A DNA stretch of 64,000 nt from Pseudofabraea citricarpa (Eukaryota; Ascomycota; Leotiomycetes; Helotiales; Dermateaceae): assembly GCA_029641185.1 (NCBI GenBank), contig JAPWGK010000037.1, forward strand, positions 1-64,000, read 5' to 3'. A program made the translations under genes and the position numbers. Under the pieces are notes generated by a model that searched no databases, had not been told where the DNA came from, and saw only the letters and a program-made list of their open reading frames with translations. This document shows positions 41,001-53,775 of this stretch, piece by piece (positions within the stretch are counted from its first letter, which is position 1; each line of letters starts with the position of its first letter).

Positions 41001-43650
41001 AAGCTAGATATTAGATATACTTTTAATAAAATTAGATTTTAAACTAAAAAAAATAAAAAGCTTATTATTTTTCGTATTAAATAAAACTTATATAAATATA
41101 AGATATTTCTTTTTAGATTAACTAATAAACCTTTAATATTTTAGAACTTTATAAATAAAATATTCTAGGAATATTCTAATAATTTTATTTTATCTTATAT
41201 TAATAATATTTATATTTATATTAATAAAACTAAAAAAAAATATATAAAATATATTAGAAAAGTCTTAATTAAATTATAAGAAATAAGACTTTAAGTAAAT
41301 ATTAAGAAATACGTCTTTTACTAAGATAAAATTAAATTCTTAAGATTAATTATTAGTATAAAAGAAATTAAAATAAATCTTAATAAAATTAAGAATATTT
41401 AAGAATAAAAAATATCTAAGAACTTAAGAGATATATAAAATTTTATTAGATTTATAAACTTTTATAAAAGATTTATTAAGAATTATTTTAGGATATTCTT
41501 TTTAATTAATAACCTAAGTAAAAAAAAAAAGAAAACGAAAGATTTTAATTAAAATAATAAATATTAAAATACTTTTAAAAAACTAAAAAAGATAATTATC
41601 TTAGTACTAATACTTATATATTTTAATAAAAATAAATAATATATTATAAAATATAATTTATTTAATTATATTAATATAAAAATATTATCTTAATATAAAG
41701 AAAATAAACTCTTATATCTTATAATATTCTTTTTTAGAAGACTTTTATTAGCTAAATATAATTATAAAATTTATAATAAGAAACTCTTAGTAATAATTAA
41801 ATATTTTAAGAAATAAAAACCTAAACTTTAAGGAATAAACTTATTAGTATAAGTATTCTTAGATTATAAAACTCTAGAATATTTTATAATTACTAAGAAA
41901 CTAATAAGAAAATAAGCTAGATAAATAAAATTTTTATTAGAATTTAACTTCTAGATTATTTATAAACTAAGAAAATAAAATAAGAAAATAAACGTTTTAA
42001 CTAAAAGATCTTAAGATAAATTATAAGATAAATTAAACGATTAATAAAAGAAATAAATATAAATTATTCTTCTTAAAAGTAAAATTAGTAAAAAAAAAAC
42101 TCTAGAAATATTTAACTTATATATTTAAATTATAAGAGTAAAATAAACGATTCTTAAATATATTTAAAAGAAATAAAAAAATAATTAATTCTACTAAGAA
42201 ACTCTTAAAATTTTAAGAGATAATAAACTAGTAAAAGATATTCCTAAGTTATATTATAAAGATTAAAATAATATCTTATTTTATAAGAATCGAGTCTAAG
42301 TTTTAGAAGCTTATAAAATAAAATTAATTTAGAAAATATATAAAAAACTTATAATTAAATATCTTAGCTAAGAAAGGATATTAATTCTTTTATAAGATAA
42401 TTATATCTAAAAGAATATAAATAAAAACCTTAATTAATATATTAGAAATTATTATATTTATAGAAAATTTAAACTAAATAATATTATTTATTAAGAATAC
42501 CTAGAATTATTATTAATATTAGATAAACCTTAGAGTTATATATCTATAAACTTTATAACTAGACTTCTAGAAAGTAATAAATTTAATATTATCTTAGTTA
42601 TAATCTATAAATTATTAAAAGAAAGATATTATATTTTTTATAAATATAAAAATAAAAAAATAAATATAAAAGAAACTATTAAATTATTCCTAAAGAATAT
42701 ATAAAAATATTATAGATTACTTATAACTTATATCTCTAATAAAAGTTTTTAATTTATAAGTAAGATATAAAGAAAACTTTATAAGATATTAGGAATTAAT
42801 ATTTAATTATTTATTATAATATACTTAGAGATAAATAACTAAATAAAAAAAATAAATATAAAAATAAAATATTACCTAAAAGCTTATATTAATTACTTAT
42901 AAGATAATTAAAATTAAATCTTAGTAATAATAGAATTTATAGGAAATAAATATTAATTTATAAGTATAAAAGTTATATTATTTTTTATAAATAAAAGATA
43001 TAAACTAAGAATAAATTTCGACTAAGAAAATATAAAAATTAATTAATTATAACTAGTAAAAAGTAAATTAAACGAAAGATAAATAATAGAATTCGTAAAA
43101 AAAATAAAAGATACTTAGAAATTTATACGTAAAAAAATAACTTAGTCCTAAAATAAAATAAAAAAATATATAAATAAGAAATAATTATTAGTATTAAACT
43201 ATAAACTAAAAGATAAAGTTTATATTTTAATAAAAAATATCCGAATATAAAGACTTTTAAGGAAACTAGAATATAAGAATAAAAGATCTTATAAAATTAA
43301 GAAAAAGATTAAGCTAAGCTTTTATAAAATAAAATTATTACTAGGATTTAAAATTTATTTTATATTTTATTTTAATTTATTATATAAAAACCTAGACGAT
43401 TTATTATTAAGATAAAAAAAAACTAAATTTCTATTAATTAATATAAAAGAAAATAATAAATAAGAAATAAAAGATATTAAAAATATAAAAATAATTAGAG
43501 GAAAAGTTTTCTATAAAATTAAATAAATATAATAACTACTAGATCTAGAGTAATATCTAGTAGAAAATTTTAAGAATATATAAGAAATTCTAAGAGATTT
43601 TTACTTTAGATATCTAGATAAATCTTATTTAATATAAAAATTAGATACTT
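38100..43650 (+). pseudogene. RIP-inactivated gag-pol of family B (B2)
   Basis: Same architecture as B1: gag with a decayed CCHC knuckle, protease, reverse transcriptase (about 40640-41420), RNase H, integrase and chromodomain. The protease site here reads Asn-Thr-Arg codons AAT-ACT-AGA, each derivable by one RIP change from Asp-Thr-Gly, and is clearer than in B1. Many TAA/TAG stand where Gln/Trp codons are expected. No intact product is possible. Confidence 0.85.
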
Positions 43651-43663
43651 AAAAGAAAGATAA

Positions 43664-44010
43664 TATTATAGTTTTTATATAAGTTATTTAAGATATATAT
43701 TATATATTTATTTCTCTTATATATATTTTATTTATCTTATATTATAACTTATTAACCTAGATTATATAACTAGAAATTTACTAAGTAAAATAAATTATAT
43801 ATAATTTATCTTATATATTTATTTACCTAAGAATACGTATAATAGAGAATACTTAGAAAGTAAATACTAGTATAATAAAAAGAATTACTTATAACTAGCT
43901 TCTTATATTTTCTTTTTTTTTCTTTTTTCTTCTCTTTTTATACTTAGATCTTTTATTATTAATTAATTATATTAATCTCTTATTTACTTTATATTTTATA
44001 TATTATAATA
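43664..44010 (+). repeat. 3' LTR, family B copy B2
   Basis: 347-bp direct repeat of 37672-38018, preceded by the purine-rich AAAAGAAAGATAA and followed by ttaag and the resumed minisatellite. Confidence 0.9.
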
Positions 44011-44345
44011 TTAAGTTAGTTACTTATTAGATTATATAAGAATTATATCTAAGTTAATTATTTATTAGATTATATAAGAATTATATCTAAGTTAACTACT
44101 TATTAAATTATATAAGAAGTATATTTAAGTTAACTACTTATTAAATTATATAAGAATTATATCTAAGTTAGCTATTTATTAGATTATATAAGAAGTACGT
44201 CTAAGTAAGTTACTTATTAGATTATATAAGAAGTACGTCTAAGTTAATTATTTATTAGATTATATAAGAAATATATCTAAGTTAATTACTTATTAGATTA
44301 TATAAGAATTATATCTAAGTTAACTTCTTATTAGATTATATTATA
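44011..44345. repeat. Minisatellite, 38-bp units, right part
   Basis: About nine further 38-bp units (GTTAATTACTTATTAGATTA then TATAAGAATTATATCTAA, with variants) continue the array at 37231-37671. Together the two parts make about 21 units split by the B2 insertion. Confidence 0.85.
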
Positions 44346-44720
44346 TATAAGACTCCTAGTAACTTAAAATTAATTAAGATAAATTATAAAACTTAAAATT
44401 AAATAAAATATAAATCTCTTTTATTTTTATTAAATATTTATTTTATTATAAGAATTTATTTTAATCTAAGGTTTTAATCTTTAATATTTATTTCCCTTTT
44501 ATTTATATTATTAAACTAACCTATAAGATTATTACTAGTATTATATTATAATAATTATTATTATTTAAGTAATAATAATAATACTAAAATATAAGTAATA
44601 AAGCTTATTATATAATAGTTAGGTAATTATAAGTAAAAGGTAAATATTCTAAGTCCTTAGATATACGTTTTATCTTATATCTTCTTTTATACTTATATCT
44701 TTTAAACTAACTTTCTCTTT

Positions 44721-45200
44721 TATAACTTCCTAATATAATACCTAGTAGAAGTTTATATTAAAGTCTTTTTAGTCTTATATTATAATATTTAATTATTTTT
44801 TTTATTCTTATAATTTCTTATTACCTCTAAGTTATATCTTATATTATAATAATTTATTATCTTTCTTATACTTATATTTAATCTTTAATTTAATATATCT
44901 AAGTTATATCTTATATTATAATAATTTATTATATTTCTTATACTCGCGTTTAATTTTTAATTTAATATATCTAAGTTATATCTTATATTATAATAATCTA
45001 TTATCTTTCTTATACTTACGTTCGATTTTTAATTTAATATCTAAAGATCTTACTTATTTTAATTATATAAAATAATAATTTCTTATTTAATTTAATTATT
45101 TTTTTTATTCTTATAACTTCTTATTATATTTAAGTCGCGTCTTATATTATAATAATCTATTATCTTTCTTATACTTATATTTAATCTTTAATTTAACCTC
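44721..45200. repeat. Dispersed repeat plus 72-bp tandem repeats
   Basis: 44721-44790 matches the repeat seen twice at 18581-18890. Just downstream a 72-bp unit starting CTAAGTTATATCTTATATTA recurs at 44827, 44899 and 44971. A fourth, separated copy starts near 45129. Differences are chiefly transitions. No coding content was recognised. Confidence 0.65.
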
Positions 45201-45499
45201 TAGAGATCTTAGCTAATTATCTAAGTTTATATTTATATAAACTTTTTTTTAAGAATTAAAAGATCTTTTACTAATAGTTAAATAATATCTTATAACCCTA
45301 GTTATAAATCGAATCTTATAATATAATTAATCTTTATAATTATTAGTTTATACTTATATACTTATTAATATTATTTTCCTTAATATTTATTTAATCTTAA
45401 TCTTTTATTTCTCTTAAGCTTTTATATAAAAGTTAAAATATTATATTAAATTATAATTATCTTATATATACGCGTATTATTATTAGCTCCTAGGGTTTT

Positions 45500-48400
45500 A
45501 GTTATAATTTACTTTACTTATATAATAAGCTTATTAGAGTATTTTATAACTTAAATTTTCTTTTAGCTTAAAGAAATCTTAATACTAATAAAATTATTAG
45601 TATTCTTTTAATAACTTTAAAGTTACTTACCTAGAAGATACTTTAAATATATAAGTTAAATACTTATAAGCCTAATAATAAGTAAGAACTTTTTATTAGA
45701 TTTATATTTATTATTAGTATTATTAGCTTTTTTTAGCTTATCTTTTAACTTATTATTAAGAAAGCTTTTTATCTAGTAGGTATTAATCTAGATTTAATCT
45801 CTAAGAATAAACTTATTATAAGATTTATAATCTCTAGTTATTATTTATATAATATAACTAAGATATTCTTAGTAAAATTCTAGAATTAAGCTAATAAAAT
45901 ATAAAATTTCTTATTAATAGATTTTCCTTTTATACTTAGAAAAAATAAAAAGTTCGAGAAAAATAAGTATAAGTATTATTATTAATCTATTATATTAGAT
46001 AATATTATTAATCTTATTATATAAGAGAATACTCTTAATTACCTTTAGTTTATTATAAAAGATATAAAGAAAGTTATTTAGATTTTATATATTATATTTA
46101 ATACTTATAAGTAGATTATCTTTTTTATCTTCTTAGCTAAAGATAATAATATAAATTTATTTATCTTAGTTAAATTTATAGTTATAACTTTTTAAGAGAA
46201 ATAATAAAAAAGAAATATTTATTATTACTTTTATAATTAATTATTATAACTTATAAGTATAATATATAATATTAATATAAGTACGATACTAAAAGACTCT
46301 TTTAAGTACCTTAATATTATAATTTTCTCTTAGATATCTTATACGAATTTATTTAAGCTTATTATTTATCTAGGAGTAATTATAAAATAAACTTTAGAAA
46401 ATAAAAAAACTAAAATACTAGTACTTAATATTATAATTATTATAATTTAGATTCTTAAGTACCCTAGAATAAGAGACGAAAAATATTTATATTTCTTAAA
46501 TATTACTAATATACTTACTTATTTTAATCCTAATAATAAGCTTAGTTTTAACTTTTAAATTAAAAATTAGGTTATAAATAAGAAATAAATCTTATAAGTT
46601 ATTATATCTCTTAAGTTTATTTTTTACTACTTATAAGTTTCTTATAATATAACTCCTAATAAGAAGATAAATAACTTTCGTTTATTTTAGGTAATATATC
46701 TTTTAATTAATATATTTATAACTATAAATATCTAAGAGTCTTATAAAATAATTATATCTATTATATTAGTTAAATATTATATTATATTAAACTTATTAGA
46801 AAAAGCTAAAAGTCGAATAATTAAAGCTATAAATACTCTTACTTATAAAACTTAAAAGAATAATCTAAGTTAGCTTAAAGTATATAATTATATTATTTTA
46901 GAATTAATAAGAAGATAAAAAGATTTTATACTTATATATAATATTAAACTAAGATTTATATAAGATTTTATTAGTACTAATAATATAATTATATTAGATA
47001 TAATTAATAAAAATTATCTTAACTTAGTATAATATACTTAGTATATCTTAGTATTAAAAAGTAAAAAATTATTAGATTATATATTAGATTTACTAGATTA
47101 AATAAAATAAAAGCGATTACTAAGATAATTATTATAATTAAGCTAATAAACCTAGTTATAAAAATCTTAGTAATTACTAATATTAACTTAATAGTTAATA
47201 TTATTATAAAAGATATCTAAGCTTATTTTACTACTAATAATCTTACTAAAAAGTTAATAGTATATTTATACGCTAATATTACTAAGATATCTTATTTACT
47301 TAGCTATTAATATACTAAAATTATATTTAAGTATAAAGCTTAATTATAAGAATATAAAACTAAGATAAAAGCTAAATTTTAGGAGAATAAAAAGTAAGTT
47401 AACTTTAGCTTTCTTAAATTTAATTAACTTACTAATAAGACTCGAGCTATTATATTAAAGCTTTAAAATAAATTATCTAATAATATTACCTAATAAGAGC
47501 TTAGCTATTAGTATATATTCTTTAAATAATTTTAGCTTTACTCTTAGTTTAAGCTTATATAAGAGATTATCTAAGAAAAATTATTTATAAGTATTAATAA
47601 TATTTTTTCTAAGATTAAGATTCTTACTAAAAAAGTTAAGAATTCGAGTAAGAATATTACTAATACTACTAATATTAAGCTATAAACTTCTTCTAAGATT
47701 AAGATTTTTATTAAAGAAGTTAAGAATTTAGATAAAAATATTACTAATATTATTAATATTAAGTTATAAACTCCTTTAAAGATTCTTACTCTAGAAGAAT
47801 ATAATAATAAGATTAAGTAAACTTATTAAGTTAATATTAGAATATCTTTTTATTAAAAGTTAATAGCTATAATATAAGAGGTTTTATATACCTTATATTC
47901 TAATAATATAAAAGAAGAATTTATTTTTATATTCGATCTAAAGATTATATTACTTTCTCTTATAAATATCTAAGATCTTAATATTAAGCTAAAGAAATCT
48001 AAGCTTTCTAAGTATTAATAAAAGACTAAGAAAATAAAAAAGCTATAAGATATTAATTCTAATTATATAAAAAATAATAATAATAATATTATAAAGCTTT
48101 TTAAGTAAAATATAACTAGAAATAAAAGTATTTTAAAGTTCTTAACTACTAAAAATAATATAATAAATATCTAGCTTCCTAATATTCTTATTAATCTTAA
48201 TAATAATATATATATTATAAGTCTAATATAAGATCTAAATTATAAAGTTCTTTTCTAATATAAAAGAGTCTCTAATAAGCGTTTTATAATTCTAAAGCTT
48301 AGTATCTTTATTATTAAGCTAAAGCTTATTAGAAAGAATATTAAAATATAAATATTATTTATTTTAAATTACTTTTAATATAAAAAAAAAGCCTAATAAT

Positions 48401-49900
48401 ATTAATAAAAAATATTAATAGCCTAAAAGATAATATAAAGATTCTTTTATAAATAATCTAGAGTTAAATAGATATTATTAGTTTAATAGCTAATATAACT
48501 AGTATAATAAGTAATTTTACTTATCTTATAAGAATTATATATATTATTTTTAATAAAATAAAAAAGCTATTACTAGCTAATTTTATAATTATAATAGCTA
48601 ATATTAACTTTAATAAAATATAAATTACTAGTAATAATAATTAACTAATATCTTAAGTTCTTTTTATAAGAGAACTAAGTTATACTCTTAAACTTAGTTA
48701 ATCTCTTATTAGCTTCTTTTATTATAATTATTAGTTATATATTAAGTTATATTTTAATTAATAAGAAGCCTTAGATATTATAATAATATACTCGAATATC
48801 TTTTATAATAAATAAATTATAAATACTTTATATATAAAAGATCTTATAAATTATATATTAACTTTTATTTATCTAGATTTCTTTAAATATTATTTTTTAG
48901 ATTACTAGAGTAATATCTTTTTATATTATTTTAAGATCGAAAATAATTAGGATATTAAAAATTATATATCTAGTTTTTACTTAAACCTAGAATTAATTAT
49001 ATTCTTAATTAATTTAATAAAAGAAATAATTAAGAATAAATTCTTTATTAAGTATATATTTTTTATTATTTATTATATTATATAATAAAAGGTTATATAT
49101 TATATATATATTAGATTATATAAGAATTACTTAGATAAAAGATATAATAAGTTTATTAATAAAATTACTAATAATATATAAGATAATTAAGCTTTTTTAA
49201 TACTAAGTAATCTAATTTATACTAGAAAAGCTAGTTTTATAAATAATTATAATAAAGTTTTAGTTTTTATCTCTTAAGCTTAAGATTTTAGTATTATAAT
49301 TAATAATATAATAAACCTCTAAGTTAGGTTAAATAAAAGTTAATCTCTTATATATTAAGCTTTTAATATTACTTATAAAGTTAGCTTTTATATTATTATT
49401 ACTAAAAGTAAATTTTATAAGAGTTAATTAAAATATAAGTATATTTATACCTAAATTATTAAGAATAAACTAAACCTAGAAAGTATTAACTAAGTATTAG
49501 AGTCTTTTAATAAAGATTAATTTACTAAAGCTAGAGATAATATTAACTAGGATAAGATAATAATACTTAAGCTAGAGATAATATTAACTAGAGATAAAAT
49601 AATAATACTTAAGCTAGAGATAATATTAACTAGAGATAAGATAATAATACTTAAGCTAAAGATAATATTAATTAGGAATAAGATAATAATACTTAAGCTA
49701 GAAATAATATTAACTAGGGATAAGATAATAATACTTAAGCTAGAGATAATATTAACTAGAGATAAGATAATATTAACTAGATATAAGATATTTATACTTT
49801 AGCTAAAGCTAATATTAACTAGGATAAGATAATAATAAGACTTTAGCTAATAATTCTACTAGTTAATAATAATAATATATTATATTAGATAATAAGCTTA
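45500..49900 (+). pseudogene. Decayed large gene with P-loop, possible SF1-type helicase
   Basis: A plus-strand frame runs from about 46.9 kb to beyond 48.0 kb, broken only by TAA/TAG that RIP would make from Gln/Trp codons. At 47086-47109 its codons can be derived by RIP from G-x-A-G-S-G-K-T, a Walker A motif. Twenty-one codons later (47173 onward) comes a stretch derivable from T-A-T-x-N-L-A-V-D, resembling motif Ia of superfamily-1 helicases. I could not find a clear motif II or later motifs. Upstream, 45668-46200 reads as protein-like in another frame, so an intron or indel is implied. The middle contains an 84-bp (28-codon) tandem duplication (47611-47694, 47695-47778), and a 42-bp repeat array lies toward the end. 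It could be a transposon-borne helicase or a duplicated host gene. The limits are approximate. Confidence 0.4.
49527..49830. repeat. 42-bp tandem repeat (14-codon periodicity)
   Basis: About six to seven units of AAGCTAGAGATAATATTAAC followed by TAGAGATAAGATAATAATACTT. Since 42 is a multiple of three, the array keeps frame and may have coded a repeated 14-residue segment near the end of the decayed P-loop gene. One frame reads T-Stop-A-R-D-N-I-N-Stop-G-Stop-D-N-N, with stops explicable as former Gln/Trp. Confidence 0.7.
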
Positions 49901-52220
49901 TAGTTAGATAATAATTAAATTAAGTAATAGTAGGTTATAAGTTATATAATAATATTCGCTTTATATAACTCTTATTTTTACCTTTAACTTTATTAAATAA
50001 AAAGATAAATTAATAATATTTTTCTTAGTTTATTAAGACGTTTAATTATAATTAAAAACCTAATAAAAAAATAATAAGATAATTATTATTTTACTTATTT
50101 AATTATATAATAAGATATAAGATAAAAGTCGAGTATATATATTTAACTAATTTTAACTTAAAAATATAAGATAAATATACTAAGGAATTTTATTATCTTA
50201 TAAAATTTTATTATTTATTATAACTTTTATCTTTTCTTTCTTTTAACTTATTAATAATATTATTTTACTCTTAGGCTTATTAACTTCTTATTTTTTAGAC
50301 TCTAGGTTTATTTATTTTAAGTATACGCTTATAATTATCTAAATAAAAAAGTAATAATAATATTATCTAAATAACTAATAAGAATACGTCTTATATATAT
50401 ACTAAGTTCTAATATAAATATTTAAGTATAAAAGGCTATAAAATTATTAGGCTAAAAATAATATATAAGATATAAATAAATTATAATATTTATTATAATC
50501 TTCTAGAAAGCTAAGTAATTAATTAAGTTCTAGTTAGAAAAGAAAATAAAAGAGAGATAAATATAAATATATATAATATATTATAAATAAGAATTAAAAT
50601 AATAATATAAATAATAACTTAAGTAATAATAATATAAATAATAGAAAATAAGATCGTATAAGTATTATTAGAAGGTCGTATATTAGTATAATATAAGAGG
50701 TAATATATCTACTAAGTCTTAAAAGAATATTTATTAATAGTTTAAATAATATAATTTATTAAGTTTAAAGCGACTAATAAATAAGAAAAAAAGATTATCT
50801 AATAATATTTTTATTTTAAATATAATTACTCTTAGGTATTAATTATAAAATAAACGAGACTTTAGTCTAATAATAATTTACGCTAGATATTAAGTTTATT
50901 ATTAATTCGGTTATCTCTTTTATTATAAGAATTATCGTATATCTTATACGAAGGAATATAAGTATATATATAAGAAGATATTAAAAATTATATAACTTAA
51001 GGTTTTATAATATATAATAATTTAATTACGTGTTTAGATAATAAGATTTTAGATATAATAATATATATATATATATCCTAGGTAACTAATATATATATAA
51101 GTATATTTACTTCCTAGCCTAAGAATAATAATTAAAAGATATCTAATATAATTAATATATATTAAACTAAGATTTAGATAATCTAACAAGTAAATAATAA
51201 ATAATAATAATTACTCGAACCTCTTATAATAAGAAAGATAATATATATAATATTCTTCTTATTTAATATATACTAATAATCGTATAAATATATAATAAAA
51301 TATTAGATAAAAAATCTAAGTTAATAAAAATAATTTATAATAAAATAATATTAATATAAAGATTATCTAAAGAATATAAAAATAATATTCGCTTACTTTT
51401 TAGAGCTCTTATAAAAGATTATATTTACTTTTCTTTTAACTACTAAGACGTAAGTAATCTTTAGTATAATATTTAAAATTTATATTATTAATACTTTTAT
51501 AATTAGGTAAACGAAAGTTTATAACTCTTATTATTATTAAAATAATTAGTAGATTTCTCTTTTATTAGAAGAATAACTAGAGTTAACTTTTACTTATTTC
51601 TAATATATTTTACTTACTTAAAGGTAAGATTATTATTCTAATAAATATTTTAATTATATATATTATATATAAGTAAAGCGAAAAATCTTATATTAATAAG
51701 TTTAAGAATAAGATTATATAAAATAAGTTAATATTTATTATTTTATATATTAAATACTTATAACTAATTTAATTTTACTTCTAATATAAATTTATATTAT
51801 AAAATTTAAAATAACTAGTAATTATAATAACTAAAATATTAAATTCTAATTATATAATTACTTAGGCGAAAGATATAATAAGAATATTAATTTAATATTC
51901 TTATTAAAAATATAATTAATCTTATTTCTAATAAATATAATAATTAAATTAATAATTTATTAAAAGATTTAAATATTAAGATATATTATATAAAAAAGTT
52001 ATTATTAAATAAGAAAGCTTATTATTAGATAATTATTACTAATAACTTACTAGATTTTATAAGTATTATTAAAATTATTATAAAAGATTTATAGCTCTAA
52101 GGTTTATATTTCTAGTATTAATATTATACTAATATTAATATAAGTATAATCTCTTAATCTAATAAGTAATATAAGCTTAGGGGAGAATAAAAATAAGTTA
52201 GAAAATAAGTATAAGTTATA

Positions 52221-52376
52221 AGGAGAAGAAAAAGAAGAAAAAGAAAAAAGAGAAAAGAAAGAAAAATAAGAAAAAGAAAAAAAAGAAAAAGAAGAAAAAA
52301 AAAAAGAAAAAGAAAAAAGAAAAGAAAAAGAAGAAAAAGAAAAAAAAGAAGAAAAAGAAAAAGAAGAGAATAATAA
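52221..52376 (+). repeat. Purine-only (GA/A-rich) tract, about 150 bp
   Basis: Almost every plus-strand base is A or G (GAAGAAAAAGAAGAAAAAGA and similar); a TAA near 52270 is the clearest exception. In one frame it would read as Glu/Lys repeats, so it may be the remnant of an acidic or charged repeat in a protein. It could also adopt a triplex (H-DNA) structure. RIP does not reach it because it has no CpA or TpG. Confidence 0.8.
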
Positions 52377-53164
52377 AAAAGGATAAAAAGAGAAAATAAT
52401 AATTAAAAGTATATAATCTTAGGAAATAAGTATTAATAATAAGATAAATATAAAATAATTAATTATAAGTAGAATATAATCTAATATAAAAGCTTAAGAA
52501 TCTAGGTCTAGAAATTCCTATTAAGATAATATTATAACTTAAACCTAAAGTAAAAAATAAGTAATTATAAAGTTATTATATAAGAAGATTAACTAATAAG
52601 CTTATTATAAAATTTAGTTAAAAGAAGAACTTTATCTAAATAAATAAATAATCTTAGAAAAGATAAAACCTAAAAGATTTATATTAATTAGATATAATAA
52701 GTTATATCTTAAATTATTATATAAAATAATCGGTTAATACGAAATAAGAAGCTAAAGTTAATTATAATATATATTAGAGAAAAGCTTATATTTATAATAC
52801 CTTAGAAGATTACTTAGAATATATTTCTAATATTATATAAGTTATTACTTAATTATAAATAAGTATACTAGAAGATAATAATAATAAAATATATTAGAGC
52901 TTTAGCTAAGGTAATAATATATATAAAAGAGAAGTAAGATCTTTAATAAATAATATAAAAGGTAATAAAAAGGAAAGATAAGTTAAAAGTATAAGTATAT
53001 AATCTTATAAAAGATAATTTCGAGTTATTAAGCTTAAATTAAATACTTTTATTATTTTATTTTTTATTTCTTTTATTATTTATTATATTATCTAATATAA
53101 GTATAATATCTAATATATATCTCTTATATTATATAAAAGTATAATTAAACGTATATTTATCTTT

Positions 53165-53445
53165 TAATATATTTATATTATTTAATATATATCTTATATA
53201 TAATATATAAATATTATCTAATATATATCTTATATATAATATATTTATATTATCTAATATATATCTTATATATAATATATTTATATTATCTAATATATAC
53301 CTTATATATAATACGTATATATTATCTAATATATATCTTATATATAATATATAAATATTATCTAATATATATCTTATATATAATATATATATATTATTTA
53401 TTATATATTTTATATATAATACGCGTATATTATTTAATATAAGAA
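53165..53445. repeat. 36-bp minisatellite, about 7.5 units
   Basis: The unit TATTTATATTATCTAATATA plus TATCTTATATATAATA repeats seven times and then part of an eighth. Variants at the unit start read TATAAATA, CGTATATA and CGCGTATA. The array is strongly self-complementary AT DNA. Confidence 0.85.
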
Positions 53446-53678
53446 TATTACTAATAAAATATAATCTACTAATTATATTAATATAATATAATAGAAATCT
53501 TTTAGTAACTTTATTATTATATATAATATAAGTAATAATAATATTAATAATAGTTTAGTTAAACTAATTACTAAAAGTAATAATTATAACTTATATAATT
53601 ATATTTTTAATAAACGTAATTTATATAATATAATTATTAATATTAGTTACTAGAATAATTACTAAAATTATTTGCTTA

Positions 53679-53775
53679 CTTATTAATTATACTAAAAAGC
53701 GAAATATAAGATTATTATATTTTAGTATTATTAATATACTTTTAGTATTACTAATAACTTTCCTAATTTACGAAT
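53679..53775 (-). mobile_element. Terminal fragment of the TIR element, copy 3 (RIP-decayed)
   Basis: In reverse complement this reads ATTCGTAAATTAGGAAAGTT and continues collinear with the first about 97 bp of copies 1 and 2, with nearly all differences of RIP type. Homology stops where copies 1/2 read GCAAAGGCATAGG. I did not find the other terminus, so it is either truncated or a divergent family member sharing only the end. Confidence 0.65.

Larger units (their letters stand above)
37672..44010 (+). mobile_element. Complete Ty3/gypsy chromovirus, family B, copy B2
   Basis: It is 6339 bp with 347-bp LTRs (37672-38018, 43664-44010). The flanking 5-mers are ctaag (37667-37671) and ttaag (44011-44015), a target duplication with one RIP-type change. 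It is collinear with B1 over its length. The zinc knuckle is at 39584-39625, the protease active site at 39847-39855 and the reverse transcriptase Y-x-D-D (again Y-I-N-N) at 41196-41207. It inserted into a minisatellite. B1 and B2 carry partly different RIP changes, so ancestral bases can be inferred by comparison. Confidence 0.92.
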
